Assembly (NCBI RefSeq): GCF_030812415.1
Contig: NZ_JAUSST010000006.1
Location: 124,001-188,000 of the forward strand
DNA from: Paenibacillus harenae
GTDB taxonomy: Bacteria; Bacillota; Bacilli; Paenibacillales; Paenibacillaceae
Direction: 5' to 3'
Length of the DNA stretch: 64,000 nucleotides
The position numbers and the translations under genes are program-made. A model generated the notes under the pieces. The model worked only from the letters and a program-made list of their open reading frames with translations, was not told the origin of the DNA and made no database searches. This document shows positions 37,118-45,078 of this stretch, piece by piece; position 1 is the stretch's first letter, and every line of letters starts with the position of its first letter.

Positions 37118-37993
37118 TTACCCTATCCTTTGTAATTTATCCGGATTAAGCACGATATAGATATGCTCGATCCGCTCCCCGGCCGCATCAAGCCGGAAGC
37201 TGATTGTTTTGAGCGGGCGGCCATCTCTATAGAAGACGATGCCCGGCTGTCCGTTAATAAGCGCCATGCTCTGCGAGTCGCCGAGGAAACCCTTCGCAAC
37301 GACGCCTTCGAGGAATGCTTGAACGCGTTCTCTGCCGATAATCGTGAAGATCGCAGCGCGGACTTTGCCGCCGCCGTCCGATGTGAGCAGCGCGTCCTCG
37401 GTCAGCAAGCTGACAAGCGCATCGACGCTGCCGCCTCGGGCAGCCGCGAGAAAAGCGGTCGCAAGCGGTGCTGCCTGCGCCGTGTTGTCCGGCAGAACAG
37501 GCGATTGTTTATGCAGCTTATCGTTTGCGCGGCTAAATATTTTGCGGCAATTGGCCTCCGTTTTACCTAAAATATCGGCAATCTCGCTATATTCGAAATC
37601 GAACGATTGACGCAGGATGAAAACGGCTCTCTCGACTGCGCTTAACTGTTCAAGCATAACGAGAAGGGCATACGATACGGTTTCCGCATGATCGTAGAGA
37701 TCGGCGGGATTATCGCTGCCCGAGGTCGCGAAGCTGACAAGCGGCTCCGGCAGCCAAGCGCCGACATATTGCTCCCGCCTCATCCGGGCGGATTGCATAT
37801 AGTTTATGCAACGATTCGCCGTCATTCGAATGATGTAGGCTTTTGGATTCGCAATATCGGAAGTCTGCAGCTTGCTATATTCGATGAATACGTCTTGGAC
37901 GATGTCTTCTGCATCTGCCAGCGAACCGGTCATGCGGTAAGCGATTGCTTGCAGCAGGGAGCGGTAGGCGTTATACGCGGTTTGAAAATCCAT
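37118..37993 (-). CDS. ECF41-group RNA polymerase sigma factor with SnoaL-like C-terminus
   Basis: A 291-residue sigma-70 family protein with region 2 (about 5-70), region 4 (about 110-160; LSAVERAVFILRQSFDFEYSEIADILGKTEA) and an extra 120-residue SnoaL-like domain. The group signatures WLPEPL between regions 2 and 4, DGGGKV in the extension and the final NPDKL are all present. In ECF41 the C-terminal domain replaces an anti-sigma factor and tunes activity. Its target promoter motif occurs directly downstream, before an AhpD-like gene. The ATG follows GGAAGGAG. Confidence 0.93.
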   Translation of the reverse strand: MDFQTAYNAYRSLLQAIAYRMTGSLADAEDIVQDVFIEYSKLQTSDIANPKAYIIRMTANRCINYMQSARMRREQYVGAWLPEPLVSFATSGSDNPADLYDHAETVSYALLVMLEQLSAVERAVFILRQSFDFEYSEIADILGKTEANCRKIFSRANDKLHKQSPVLPDNTAQAAPLATAFLAAARGGSVDALVSLLTEDALLTSDGGGKVRAAIFTIIGRERVQAFLEGVVAKGFLGDSQSMALINGQPGIVFYRDGRPLKTISFRLDAAGERIEHIYIVLNPDKLQRIG

Positions 37994-38023
37994 AACAGCT
38001 AAACTCCTTCCAAGGCAGTCGGT

Positions 38024-38686
38024 TTAGAGACGCGATATGAGTGCGGGAATTTCGATCAAATCATGAACGACGCCATCCAATTGCGCAGGCTGCTCCCAGC
38101 GGGTATGGCTCTTCCAAATGCCCTTCATGCCCACATGGCGTGCGGCCTCGACATCGTTCAGCGGATGGTCGCCAATATAGACGCTATCCTCCGGCTCTAC
38201 GCCGAGCTTATCGAGCGCCCGCAGAAAAATGTCCGGGTGAGGCTTCTTAACCCCTTCCCAACCTGAGATCAATATAACATCAAAATAAGGCTCGATTCCA
38301 ATCGCCTCGATATTGCGTTGTTGAAAATCACCGATCGCGTTCGTGATCAACCCAAGCGCGTACCCTTCAGTCTTGAGCGTATCCAGCATGGCCTTGAGGC
38401 CGGGGTAAGGAACGCAGCTCTTGTGAAACTGCGCTACATAGTCGTCCAGCAGCTCTGCCGGCGTGATGTTTTCAATGCCGAATTGACGTACGAGCTGTTC
38501 ATAAACAATGTCCTTCCAGACATAGCCGCCCGCGTCCAGTTCGATGAAGGCGGCTGCATAAACTTCTCTCGGAATATGTTGCAGAGCCGCATAATAACGG
38601 TCGTATTGATGGCTGACGAAGCGCTCCACGGAGACGTCGCGGTCGAGCAAGGTAAGATCGAGATCGAACAAAACGGCTTTTATCAA
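38024..38686 (-). CDS. HAD-superfamily hydrolase
   Basis: A 220-residue HAD phosphatase with motif I VLFDLDLTLLDRD, motif II LITNAIG, the lysine region GVKKPHPDIFLRAL and the closing YIGDHPLNDVEAARHVGM. A helical C1 cap lies between. It resembles the YjjG/pyrophosphatase-like group; the substrate is unknown. The best start is a TTG at 38686 with AGGAGG six bases before it; a GTG five codons upstream lacks a ribosome site. Confidence 0.88.
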   Translation of the reverse strand: MIKAVLFDLDLTLLDRDVSVERFVSHQYDRYYAALQHIPREVYAAAFIELDAGGYVWKDIVYEQLVRQFGIENITPAELLDDYVAQFHKSCVPYPGLKAMLDTLKTEGYALGLITNAIGDFQQRNIEAIGIEPYFDVILISGWEGVKKPHPDIFLRALDKLGVEPEDSVYIGDHPLNDVEAARHVGMKGIWKSHTRWEQPAQLDGVVHDLIEIPALISRL

Positions 38687-38809
38687 CAGAATCCTCCTCA
38701 CACTTCGATGCGTTTAAGTGATAAAGCGATTGTAATCGATGCATCTATGATTTGTAAAATACGGCTAAGGTGGCTATGTCTTGAATGGTCATATCGCATA
38801 CTCACGTCA

Positions 38810-38991
38810 ATTGCACAAACTGCAACGGATAGGGCGAAACAACGGACATAGCAGGCGCTCGTTGCACAGACAGCAACAGATTCATTGCTTATCATGGCGG
38901 AATAGTGCAAATTGGGAGGATCCGTTGCATTCCCTGCAACCGAGTCAGATACGGGGGACAAATGGGGTTATTCCGTTGCAGTTACTGCAAC
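38810..38991. repeat. Array of four 17-bp palindromes (GTTGCA-N5-TGCAAC)
   Basis: Copies start at 38810 (ATTGCA-CAAAC-TGCAAC), 38861 (GTTGCA-CAGAC-AGCAAC), 38924 (GTTGCA-TTCCC-TGCAAC) and 38975 (GTTGCA-GTTAC-TGCAAC). Start-to-start distances are 51, 63 and 51 bp. The arms are conserved while the five central bases vary, as expected for operator half-sites or small RNA hairpins. They fill most of the 457-bp gene-free gap between the HAD gene and the LysM gene; nothing else was seen there except the ribosome site of the LysM gene. Confidence 0.8.
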
Positions 38992-39143
38992 GCTACTTGG
39001 ATTGATATCTCGAACAGAAGCTGTAGCCGACTGGGCGGAGGGAGACGAACAAGCCCATTTTCGCGTGACTGGGGCACACCATGAGCAAATGCCCATATGT
39101 TATATAGACAGATGACTATAAAAAATATTGGAGGTTTTACTTA

Positions 39144-39665
39144 ATGGATCGTGGTTTTGTTCCTGGTGGATTCGGAGGATTCCGCAGACCTTTCCGTCCG
39201 TTCCCGCACCCGTTCTTCCCTGGCCGCTTTTTGTTCCCGTTCTTCTTCTTCTCGCCGTTCTTCTTCCCGTTCTTCCCGTTCCGCGAGGACGGCACTATCG
39301 TCGACAATGATATGTTCGTTGCCCAGCATCAGGTGCAAGCGGGAGATTCGATGGATAAGATCGCCCACATGTACAATATTCCTAAAGTGATACTGGACGA
39401 AGCGAACCCGCAACTTGCAGGCCAAGGGCTTCAACCGGGGACGCAAGTCCACATCCCGCGCATCTCCCATATGGGATGCCAGAAGACGTACATCGAGGGT
39501 GCAGCGGATGCGCCGATGATGGCTAACCAGATGCATCAAGCGGGCCAAGCGAACCAGATGTATCAAGCGAGCCATCCAATTCAACCGAGCCAAATGCATC
39601 ATGCGAATCAACCAAATCAACCGAACCAATCGAATGTGATGCCGTTCTCCGGCAAGCTGTACTAA
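39144..39665 (+). CDS. LysM protein with Phe/Pro-rich N-terminus, probable spore-coat or cell-surface protein
   Basis: A 173-residue protein in three parts. Residues 1-47 are extraordinarily rich in Phe, Pro, Arg and Gly, with runs such as FPFFFFSPFFFPFFPF, and are not a normal signal peptide. Residues about 60-107 are a LysM domain (QHQVQAGDSMDKIAHMYNIP...), which binds peptidoglycan. The tail is a Gln/Asn/His/Met-rich low-complexity region with near-repeats of HQAxQANQMYQA. This plan recalls SafA-like spore morphogenetic proteins, though shorter. TTGGAGG precedes the ATG and a terminator follows. Location in the spore is inference. Confidence 0.8.
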   Translation: MDRGFVPGGFGGFRRPFRPFPHPFFPGRFLFPFFFFSPFFFPFFPFREDGTIVDNDMFVAQHQVQAGDSMDKIAHMYNIPKVILDEANPQLAGQGLQPGTQVHIPRISHMGCQKTYIEGAADAPMMANQMHQAGQANQMYQASHPIQPSQMHHANQPNQPNQSNVMPFSGKLY

Positions 39666-39682
39666 GATAAAACTAAAAAAGA

Positions 39683-39722
39683 GTCCGCCTGCGGTAGCAT
39701 TCAGCCGCGCGCGGGCTTTTTT
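39683..39722 (+). terminator. Intrinsic terminator of the LysM gene
   Basis: GTCCGCCTGCGG and CCGCGCGCGGGC pair with one mismatch and are followed by six Ts. Confidence 0.85.
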
Positions 39723-39849
39723 GCGTGCTTTCCCCGACCAAGGTCTAAGGACTTTTATGGACTCCGGTCAGAATGAAGCGAGTCGTTCTGCGTCTACAAT
39801 GAATGTAGAGGCAAGGAAAAAACGGTTCGTGCCAAAGGAGAATTCACCA

Positions 39850-40722
39850 ATGATAAAGAATAAGAAGACGGGCGTGGTTGTTGCGGCGGCGTTCGCATTC
39901 GCGCTTGTCCTGCAAGGCTGCTCAGGGCAGGCGATAGAATGGACGGAAAAGGTCGAAGCTTCGACCATCGGCGAGGAATCCGGATCGGGCGAATGGAATG
40001 TGAAGAAGAAATCTTTTGCAGGAGACGAATTCGACAGCATCTATGTGGACACGGAAGCGATGGCTATCGAAGTGACAAGAAGCGAGACCGGTACGGCCGA
40101 GATCGAGCTTCGAACGGACAAAGCGATCGACAACCGGTTCGGCTTCGATGCTTCCGTTCAATCGAAAGAGCTGAAGCTGACCGTGAACGAGGACGAGCAG
40201 AAGGGGATCTTAGCCGCCAATAAACAAAACGGCTCCCGTAAGCTCGTTATTGCCTTGCCGGATCAATTGTACGATAAGGTTACGATCCGCAACAATTTTG
40301 GCATCGTAGAAGCGAACGATGTAAAGTCGGGCAGCCTCGACATTCAAGTCGATGCGGGAGCCATTCGGATTAGCGGAGTTCAGGGCAGCATGAAGCTTAA
40401 GACGAGTGCAGGCGAGATCAGCGTGGAAGGCGTCAAGCTCGACAACGACCTCATCGCGACGGCCGATATTGGCGCTATAGATATTCGGCTTGAGGAAACG
40501 CCTACAGCCGCGGATATCGACCTGAAGAGCGATCTTGGCAAAGTTACGGCTAATCTTGGCGAGACCAGATACAGCGTAGATGCCGGCAGCGAGAAGGTTG
40601 GCAAGATCGGTTCAGGCGAACACCGCCTTGAAGCAAAGACGGCTGTTGGCGCGATCAGCATCGATACGAAATGGGGCAGTGCCAGCGAAGCTGACACCAC
40701 CCGCAAAGCATATGGCAATTAA
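39850..40722 (+). CDS. Putative lipoprotein with DUF4097-like beta-helix repeats
   Basis: A 290-residue lipoprotein: a signal peptide with lipobox LQGC (Cys near residue 23), then repeated short beta strands of the DUF4097 kind (FGIVEANDVKSGSLDIQVDAGAIRISGV and similar), predicted to form a beta solenoid. Such proteins are found with LiaF/PspC-type envelope-stress proteins or anti-sigma systems, but no such partner is adjacent here. The ATG at 39850 follows AAGGAG; the open frame continues upstream into the preceding terminator, which argues against earlier starts. Confidence 0.82.
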   Translation: MIKNKKTGVVVAAAFAFALVLQGCSGQAIEWTEKVEASTIGEESGSGEWNVKKKSFAGDEFDSIYVDTEAMAIEVTRSETGTAEIELRTDKAIDNRFGFDASVQSKELKLTVNEDEQKGILAANKQNGSRKLVIALPDQLYDKVTIRNNFGIVEANDVKSGSLDIQVDAGAIRISGVQGSMKLKTSAGEISVEGVKLDNDLIATADIGAIDIRLEETPTAADIDLKSDLGKVTANLGETRYSVDAGSEKVGKIGSGEHRLEAKTAVGAISIDTKWGSASEADTTRKAYGN

Positions 40723-40930
40723 ATGGGAAATTTATTAGTATCGCTTAAGCTCCTCTTCTGATACAGGGGGGCTTCTTTGCTGTTTTTGGAATCGAGTTGA
40801 AGAAATGTAAAGTGATCGATTAAACTCGTCCAACTCCCAATTTCGCTTCACGTGATCCCATGGAGACAAGTCATTAGATACCGATATGAATGATATTAAC
40901 TCAACAAGGTATTAGAACAAAAATATTACC

Positions 40931-40967
40931 TTGACACTCACAGTAGTATGTCGTATTATACAGACAT
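40931..40967 (+). promoter_or_regulatory. Promoter and PadR operator of the pentapeptide/ABC operon
   Basis: TTGACA and TATTAT are 17 bp apart, a near-consensus promoter. ATGTC at 40948 and GACAT at 40963 frame the palindromic core GTATTATAC over the -10 box. PadR repressors typically bind ATGT...ACAT palindromes, so this is probably the autoregulatory operator. Confidence 0.7.
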
Positions 40968-40980
40968 GGAGGTTGATTAC

Positions 40981-41310
40981 ATGAGCGAAAACAAAATTAC
41001 ATCCGACCTGCTGCGAGGACATACCGATACGATGATTTTACGGCTCTTGTCCGAAGCTGACCGCTACGGCTACGAGATTGTCAAACTGATTGCCGAGCGC
41101 TCGGATGGCGAGTATGAATTAAAGGAAGCCACGATGTACTCGAGCGTCCGGAGGCTAGAGGCCGACGGCGATATCGAGTGGTATTGGGGCGATGAATCGC
41201 AGGGCGGCCGGCGTAAATATTTTAGGATTACCGGAAAGGGCAAAGATGCTTACGCCCGCAACAAAAGCAATTGGGAGTACGCAAAGCGCGTGCTTGAAAA
41301 CTTATTATAG
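40981..41310 (+). CDS. PadR-family transcriptional regulator
   Basis: A 109-residue PadR winged-helix repressor. It has TDTMILRLLSEADRYGYEIVKLI, then EATMYSSVRRLEADGDIEWYWG and the wing GGRRKYFRIT, followed by a short C-terminal dimerisation helix. It is the first gene of an operon with a pentapeptide-repeat protein and an ABC exporter and probably represses them until a toxic compound binds. The ATG at 40981 follows GGAGG; an in-frame ATG at 40948 lies inside the operator and is rejected. Confidence 0.92.
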   Translation: MSENKITSDLLRGHTDTMILRLLSEADRYGYEIVKLIAERSDGEYELKEATMYSSVRRLEADGDIEWYWGDESQGGRRKYFRITGKGKDAYARNKSNWEYAKRVLENLL

Positions 41311-41324
41311 GGAGAGATGATGTT

Positions 41325-42191
41325 ATGAATCAGAAATTGACGAATTATTTGAACGGCGTATTTACGCCATACGATGGAGTAAAAAGCGCCACCGAATTAA
41401 AGGCCGACCTGCACTCCGATTTGCAGGAGCGGTTCCGTGAACTCAAAGCTGAGGGCAAGGACGATGAAACAGCGTTTAAGATGACGATTGAGAGTATCGG
41501 CGACATCGAGCAAACGATCCTGGAGGTCGCCAACCTCTCCCGCTCGCTGGAACGTCAGGTGGTGACGAACTTCAGCGCAAGCAACCTGGCGAAAAGCGAC
41601 TTTGCAGGCGTTACGGCCCATAAAGGACAGTTTAAAGGCAGCGCGTTGCACGGTTCCGACTTTTCGGGCGCAGATTTGACCGGCAGTTCGTTTAAGAGCA
41701 GCGACGTACGCGAAGCCAATTTTGACGGCGCGAATCTGACGGACTGCAGCCTATCCGCACTTGACCTGGCAAATGCAAGCTTCAATAAGACGATCCTTGT
41801 ACGAACCAATTTCAGCAAGTCGGGGCTTGACGGAGCCAAATTCACGGGAGTAAGGCTGACCGACGTGACGTTAACGATGACCGACCTTAGAAAAACGATT
41901 TTTGAAGGCTGTTTATTTGATGGGGTTGACTTCAAACATTCTGATCTGAGCGGGCAGTGTTTTGACGGACAGACGTTTATCGGCGTTAAGTTTGACAAAG
42001 CGGCATTAACCGAAGTTTCGTTCAAGGGCGCTACATTTAGAAATGTTTCTTTCCAGCCCGGGTTTGCTTTAACGAAAAAGTACTATCGCATGATCAAAAC
42101 CATCTGCTTTGACGGCGCAATGATGGATAAACTGACCTATGCCGCCCTTAAAGGCATGGAGGTCGATCTGTCTAAGGTTACCGTAATTTAA
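41325..42191 (+). CDS. HAAS-domain and pentapeptide-repeat protein
   Basis: A 288-residue protein. Residues 1-70 are a HAAS-like helical domain (LTNYLNGVFTPYDGV... and ETAFKMTIESIGDIEQTI), normally found on PadR-linked membrane proteins. From about residue 82 to 245 runs a pentapeptide-repeat helix of the A(D/N)Lxx type (SDFSGADLTGSSFKSSDVRE...), which folds as a right-handed square beta-helix. Such proteins can mimic DNA and protect gyrase, or act as adaptors. Here it lies 14 bp behind padR and 14 bp ahead of an ABC exporter, so a role in the same stress or drug response is likely. Confidence 0.88.
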   Translation: MNQKLTNYLNGVFTPYDGVKSATELKADLHSDLQERFRELKAEGKDDETAFKMTIESIGDIEQTILEVANLSRSLERQVVTNFSASNLAKSDFAGVTAHKGQFKGSALHGSDFSGADLTGSSFKSSDVREANFDGANLTDCSLSALDLANASFNKTILVRTNFSKSGLDGAKFTGVRLTDVTLTMTDLRKTIFEGCLFDGVDFKHSDLSGQCFDGQTFIGVKFDKAALTEVSFKGATFRNVSFQPGFALTKKYYRMIKTICFDGAMMDKLTYAALKGMEVDLSKVTVI

Positions 42192-42205
42192 GGGGGGATA
42201 AAAAT

Positions 42206-42967
42206 ATGTTGACCAAATCAATTAAAGTAACGGGGCTCAAAAAGTCCTATAAGGATCTTCAGGTCCTAAAGGGCGTAGATTTCGAGGTGGAAGAGGGCAG
42301 CATTTTCGCGTTGCTCGGGTCCAACGGGGCAGGCAAGACTACGGTCGTCAAAATCCTCACCACGCTGCTCAAACAAGATGGCGGATCCGTTACCGTAAAC
42401 GGATTCGATGTTGCTTCAAAACCCGAGAATGTGCGACAAGCGATCAGTCTGACCGGTCAATTTGCCGCCGTTGACGAATTATTGACCGGACGGGAAAACC
42501 TTATCTTGATTGCCAAGCTGCGATACCTTAAAAACCCGCGACAGGTTGCAGACGATTTGCTTCTAAGCTTCGGCCTGACGGAAGCCGCAGACCGCAGAGT
42601 ATCCACTTATTCGGGTGGCATGCGCCGCAGGCTCGACATCGCCTTGAGCCTTGTGGGAAAACCAAAGATCATATTCCTCGACGAGCCGACCACAGGACTC
42701 GATCCTGAGGCGCGTATCGAGGTATGGAAGATTGTCAAAGGGCTTGCCAAAGGCGGTACGACGGTTCTTCTAACCACGCAGTATTTGGAAGAGGCAGAGC
42801 AGCTTGCCGACAAAATTGCCATTCTTCATGAGGGTAAGATCATTGCCGGCGGCACGCTTTCGGAGCTGAAAAAGATGTTCCCGCTCGCAAAGGTGGAGTA
42901 TGTTGAAAAACAGCCGACATTAGAGGATATATTTCTTGCAATCGTCGGCAAAAGGGAGGGAAAGTAA
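42206..42967 (+). CDS. ABC transporter ATP-binding protein, DrrA type
   Basis: A 253-residue ATPase with Walker A LLGSNGAGKTT (near residue 40), signature YSGGMRRRLDIAL, Walker B IIFLDEPTTGLD and the H-loop LLTTQYLEEAEQ, the pattern of the daunorubicin-resistance/ABC-2 exporter group. A short C-terminal domain follows. It works with the permease whose gene starts at the base after its stop. AAGGGGGGA precedes the ATG. PadR presumably controls expression. Confidence 0.93.
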   Translation: MLTKSIKVTGLKKSYKDLQVLKGVDFEVEEGSIFALLGSNGAGKTTVVKILTTLLKQDGGSVTVNGFDVASKPENVRQAISLTGQFAAVDELLTGRENLILIAKLRYLKNPRQVADDLLLSFGLTEAADRRVSTYSGGMRRRLDIALSLVGKPKIIFLDEPTTGLDPEARIEVWKIVKGLAKGGTTVLLTTQYLEEAEQLADKIAILHEGKIIAGGTLSELKKMFPLAKVEYVEKQPTLEDIFLAIVGKREGK

Positions 42968-43735
42968 ATGGATGGAGTAAAGAAACACTTCTTCAGCGAT
43001 ATGGGCATTATGCTAGGACGTTCTATGCGTCATATTTCTCGCAGCATGGACACTATTATTACGGTCACCATCACTCCGATCGCGTTGATGTTGCTGTTCG
43101 TCTATGTGTTCGGCGGAGCCATTCAAGCCGGAACGGATAATTATGTGAATTACCTGCTGCCAGGTATACTTCTAATTGCCATTGCTAGCGGAATTTCCTA
43201 CACGGCTTTTCGGCTGTTCAACGATGTACAGAAGGGCATATTCGAACGGTTTCAAACCATGCCCATTTCACGTTCCGCATTTCTTTGGGGACATGTGCTC
43301 ACCTCATTGGTATCCAATGCTATATCCCTTATCATCATTATTCTCATCGCTTTGATTATGGGCTTTCATTCGTCCGCGGGGATACTGTCGTGGCTTGCGG
43401 TTGTCGGCATACTCGCTCTGTTTACGCTGGCATTGACATGGCTAGCGGCCATTGCAGGTCTGTCTGCTAAAACGGTCGATGGCGCAAGCGCCTTTTCCTA
43501 CCCGCTTATCTTCCTGCCGTTTATCAGTTCGGCGTTCGTGCCGACCGAGTCGATGCCATCGGTCGTTCGTGTCTTCGCTGAAAATCAGCCGGTGACCTCG
43601 ATCGTGGAAGCCATTCGTGCACTGTTGTCGGATCAGCCGGTGGGAAATGATATATGGGTCGCTCTTGCGTGGTGCGTCGGGATTTTGATCGTAGCCTATT
43701 TCTTTGCGATGAGGGCGTATAAAAAGCGGGCGTGA
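42968..43735 (+). CDS. ABC-2 type transporter permease (DrrB-like)
   Basis: A 255-residue membrane protein with six hydrophobic segments and the ABC-2 signature region near SFPLIFLPFISSAFVPTE (here with YPLIFLPF), followed by ENQPVTSIVEAIRALL. It forms the membrane part of an exporter with the DrrA-type ATPase. The start codon follows the ATPase stop directly, and the ATPase 3' end supplies AGGGAGGG as ribosome site. The substrate is unknown, possibly an antibiotic or lipid. Confidence 0.92.
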   Translation: MDGVKKHFFSDMGIMLGRSMRHISRSMDTIITVTITPIALMLLFVYVFGGAIQAGTDNYVNYLLPGILLIAIASGISYTAFRLFNDVQKGIFERFQTMPISRSAFLWGHVLTSLVSNAISLIIIILIALIMGFHSSAGILSWLAVVGILALFTLALTWLAAIAGLSAKTVDGASAFSYPLIFLPFISSAFVPTESMPSVVRVFAENQPVTSIVEAIRALLSDQPVGNDIWVALAWCVGILIVAYFFAMRAYKKRA

Positions 43736-43806
43736 TACAGGTAATGTCAGCTTCGCTGGTACCATCCCGAAATAAGGGATGCTCCCATCTATACGAAGAC
43801 ATGAAG

Positions 43807-43840
43807 ACGAACGACTGCTGCGGAGGCCGTTCGTTTTTTT
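43807..43840 (+). terminator. Intrinsic terminator of the PadR operon
   Basis: ACGAACG and CGTTCGT arms across a 14-base loop are followed by a seven-base T tract. Confidence 0.82.
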
Positions 43841-43944
43841 GTGCTTGGTCCCATTGCATAATATATCGCGGCCTGCGGCTGCAAGGAGGGAACGGCGAAA
43901 TTTCGGACCGTATCCCTCTATGCGGCTTCGCTTCGGTATCTAGG

Positions 43945-44745
43945 CTAAGCTTGTACCTTCTGGATTTTCGCGGGGTTGTTGATTTTGTAAGGAACGGGGT
44001 GCTTCGTCAGCTTCTTTGCTACGATTTTGCATTCGAAAGTTAACGTGTCTCCAACCTCAAGCTCCAGCTTCTTAAGGGTTGCGCTATGGCTGGACCAAGC
44101 AAGGCCGACTTCGGTCGCCGGATCGATAATCGATACCGCTTCGTAAATAATGACCTCGTCCTCGTTATCGGAGAAGTTGTTCGGTACGCTCGTGAATTCC
44201 TGGACCGTCGCGGTCATCTTGACCTTTTCTTCCGGAAGCGCCAGCTTCGGTGCTCGCTTGGACGTCTTTTCCTTCGCCTTCGGCTTAGGCTCTTCGGAAA
44301 TATCCTCGATAGGAGGCAATGCTGCGGCAGCCGGTTCGGCTGGGGGTGCCGGTTCATCCTCTGTTACGGCTGCTTGCGAGATCTCGACAGCTGCCTCTGA
44401 GCTCGGTAGTTCTTCTGCCGTTGTTATGGATCCGATGCCTTCCGGATCGGAGGACGCCGCTGTTGCCGTCGACTTCTGACTGTAACTCGAGGCTTGCATT
44501 TCCTTTAAGTACGATGGATGAACGCAGTGGAGCTGCCCGTCTTCGAACTGGATAACGGCGGTGTAGGAATCGACATATCCGGCGATCGTGCACGTTAGGT
44601 TCATGCCGTTGCCTTTGTACGTAAAGGACTTGCTTTTGTTGGCCTTGTCGGACAGAAGACCCCATCCTTTGCATTCTTCGATAAGCTCCGCTTCATCCTC
44701 GAAGCGCGTGTATGTGTCAGGAACAATGTTGAACGTATGTACCAT
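43945..44745 (-). CDS. Hypothetical protein with acidic Ala/Pro linker
   Basis: A 266-residue soluble protein of unknown function. An N-terminal domain (1-85; MVHTFNIVPDTYTRFEDEAEL) and a C-terminal domain (about 165-266; EEKVKMTATVQEFTSVPNN and EVGDTLTFECKI) are separated by an 80-residue Ser/Ala/Pro/Glu-rich linker. The second domain has a beta pattern like an OB-type or small beta-barrel fold. The ATG at 44745 follows GGCGGAG. Similar proteins seem to be limited to Paenibacillus-like bacteria, judging from memory only. Confidence 0.7.
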   Translation of the reverse strand: MVHTFNIVPDTYTRFEDEAELIEECKGWGLLSDKANKSKSFTYKGNGMNLTCTIAGYVDSYTAVIQFEDGQLHCVHPSYLKEMQASSYSQKSTATAASSDPEGIGSITTAEELPSSEAAVEISQAAVTEDEPAPPAEPAAAALPPIEDISEEPKPKAKEKTSKRAPKLALPEEKVKMTATVQEFTSVPNNFSDNEDEVIIYEAVSIIDPATEVGLAWSSHSATLKKLELEVGDTLTFECKIVAKKLTKHPVPYKINNPAKIQKVQA

Positions 44746-44881
44746 TGGTTCTCCGCCTTTCTGTTTGGACAACGATAATAATAGTTTACCACTTCGAGGC
44801 GTTTTTGAAAAAAGGGATTGCTGCATTCGGCGGGTGAAGGGAAACATTGAGCTGCGCAAGCGCGAGGTTGTTGGAATAACT

Positions 44882-44901
44882 GGAATTAATACCGTTAATT
44901 T
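44882..44901 (+). repeat. Dispersed intergenic repeat, copy 2
   Basis: This segment matches 4048-4067 at 19 of 20 positions (the difference is C to A in the middle). The gap 44746-45004 around it holds further short blocks such as AACCTCCCGTTATTGC but no gene. Confidence 0.45.
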
Positions 44902-45004
44902 TGCCGAAAGCAGTTGCCGACCATCATTAACTGGAAAACCTCCCGTTATTGCACCCAGTAAACAAGTAACGGGCTAGCAGCATGGCGGCCGCGGCAACAG
45001 CCAT

Positions 45005-45064
45005 AGAAAAAAGGCGTTCAACCGGGAGCCCGTCCATCAAGGACAGCTCCGGCTGAACGCCTTT
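45005..45064 (-). terminator. Intrinsic terminator of the galactoside permease operon
   Basis: On the minus strand AGGCGTTCA, with further GC pairs inside, pairs with TGAACGCCT and is followed by TTTTTTC. Confidence 0.88.
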
Positions 45065-45078
45065 AACCCTATAATCGA

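Noticed and set aside
38810-38991. Palindrome array considered as a small CRISPR.
   Set aside because: Units are 17-bp palindromes with variable centres and irregular spacers, only four copies, and no cas genes nearby.
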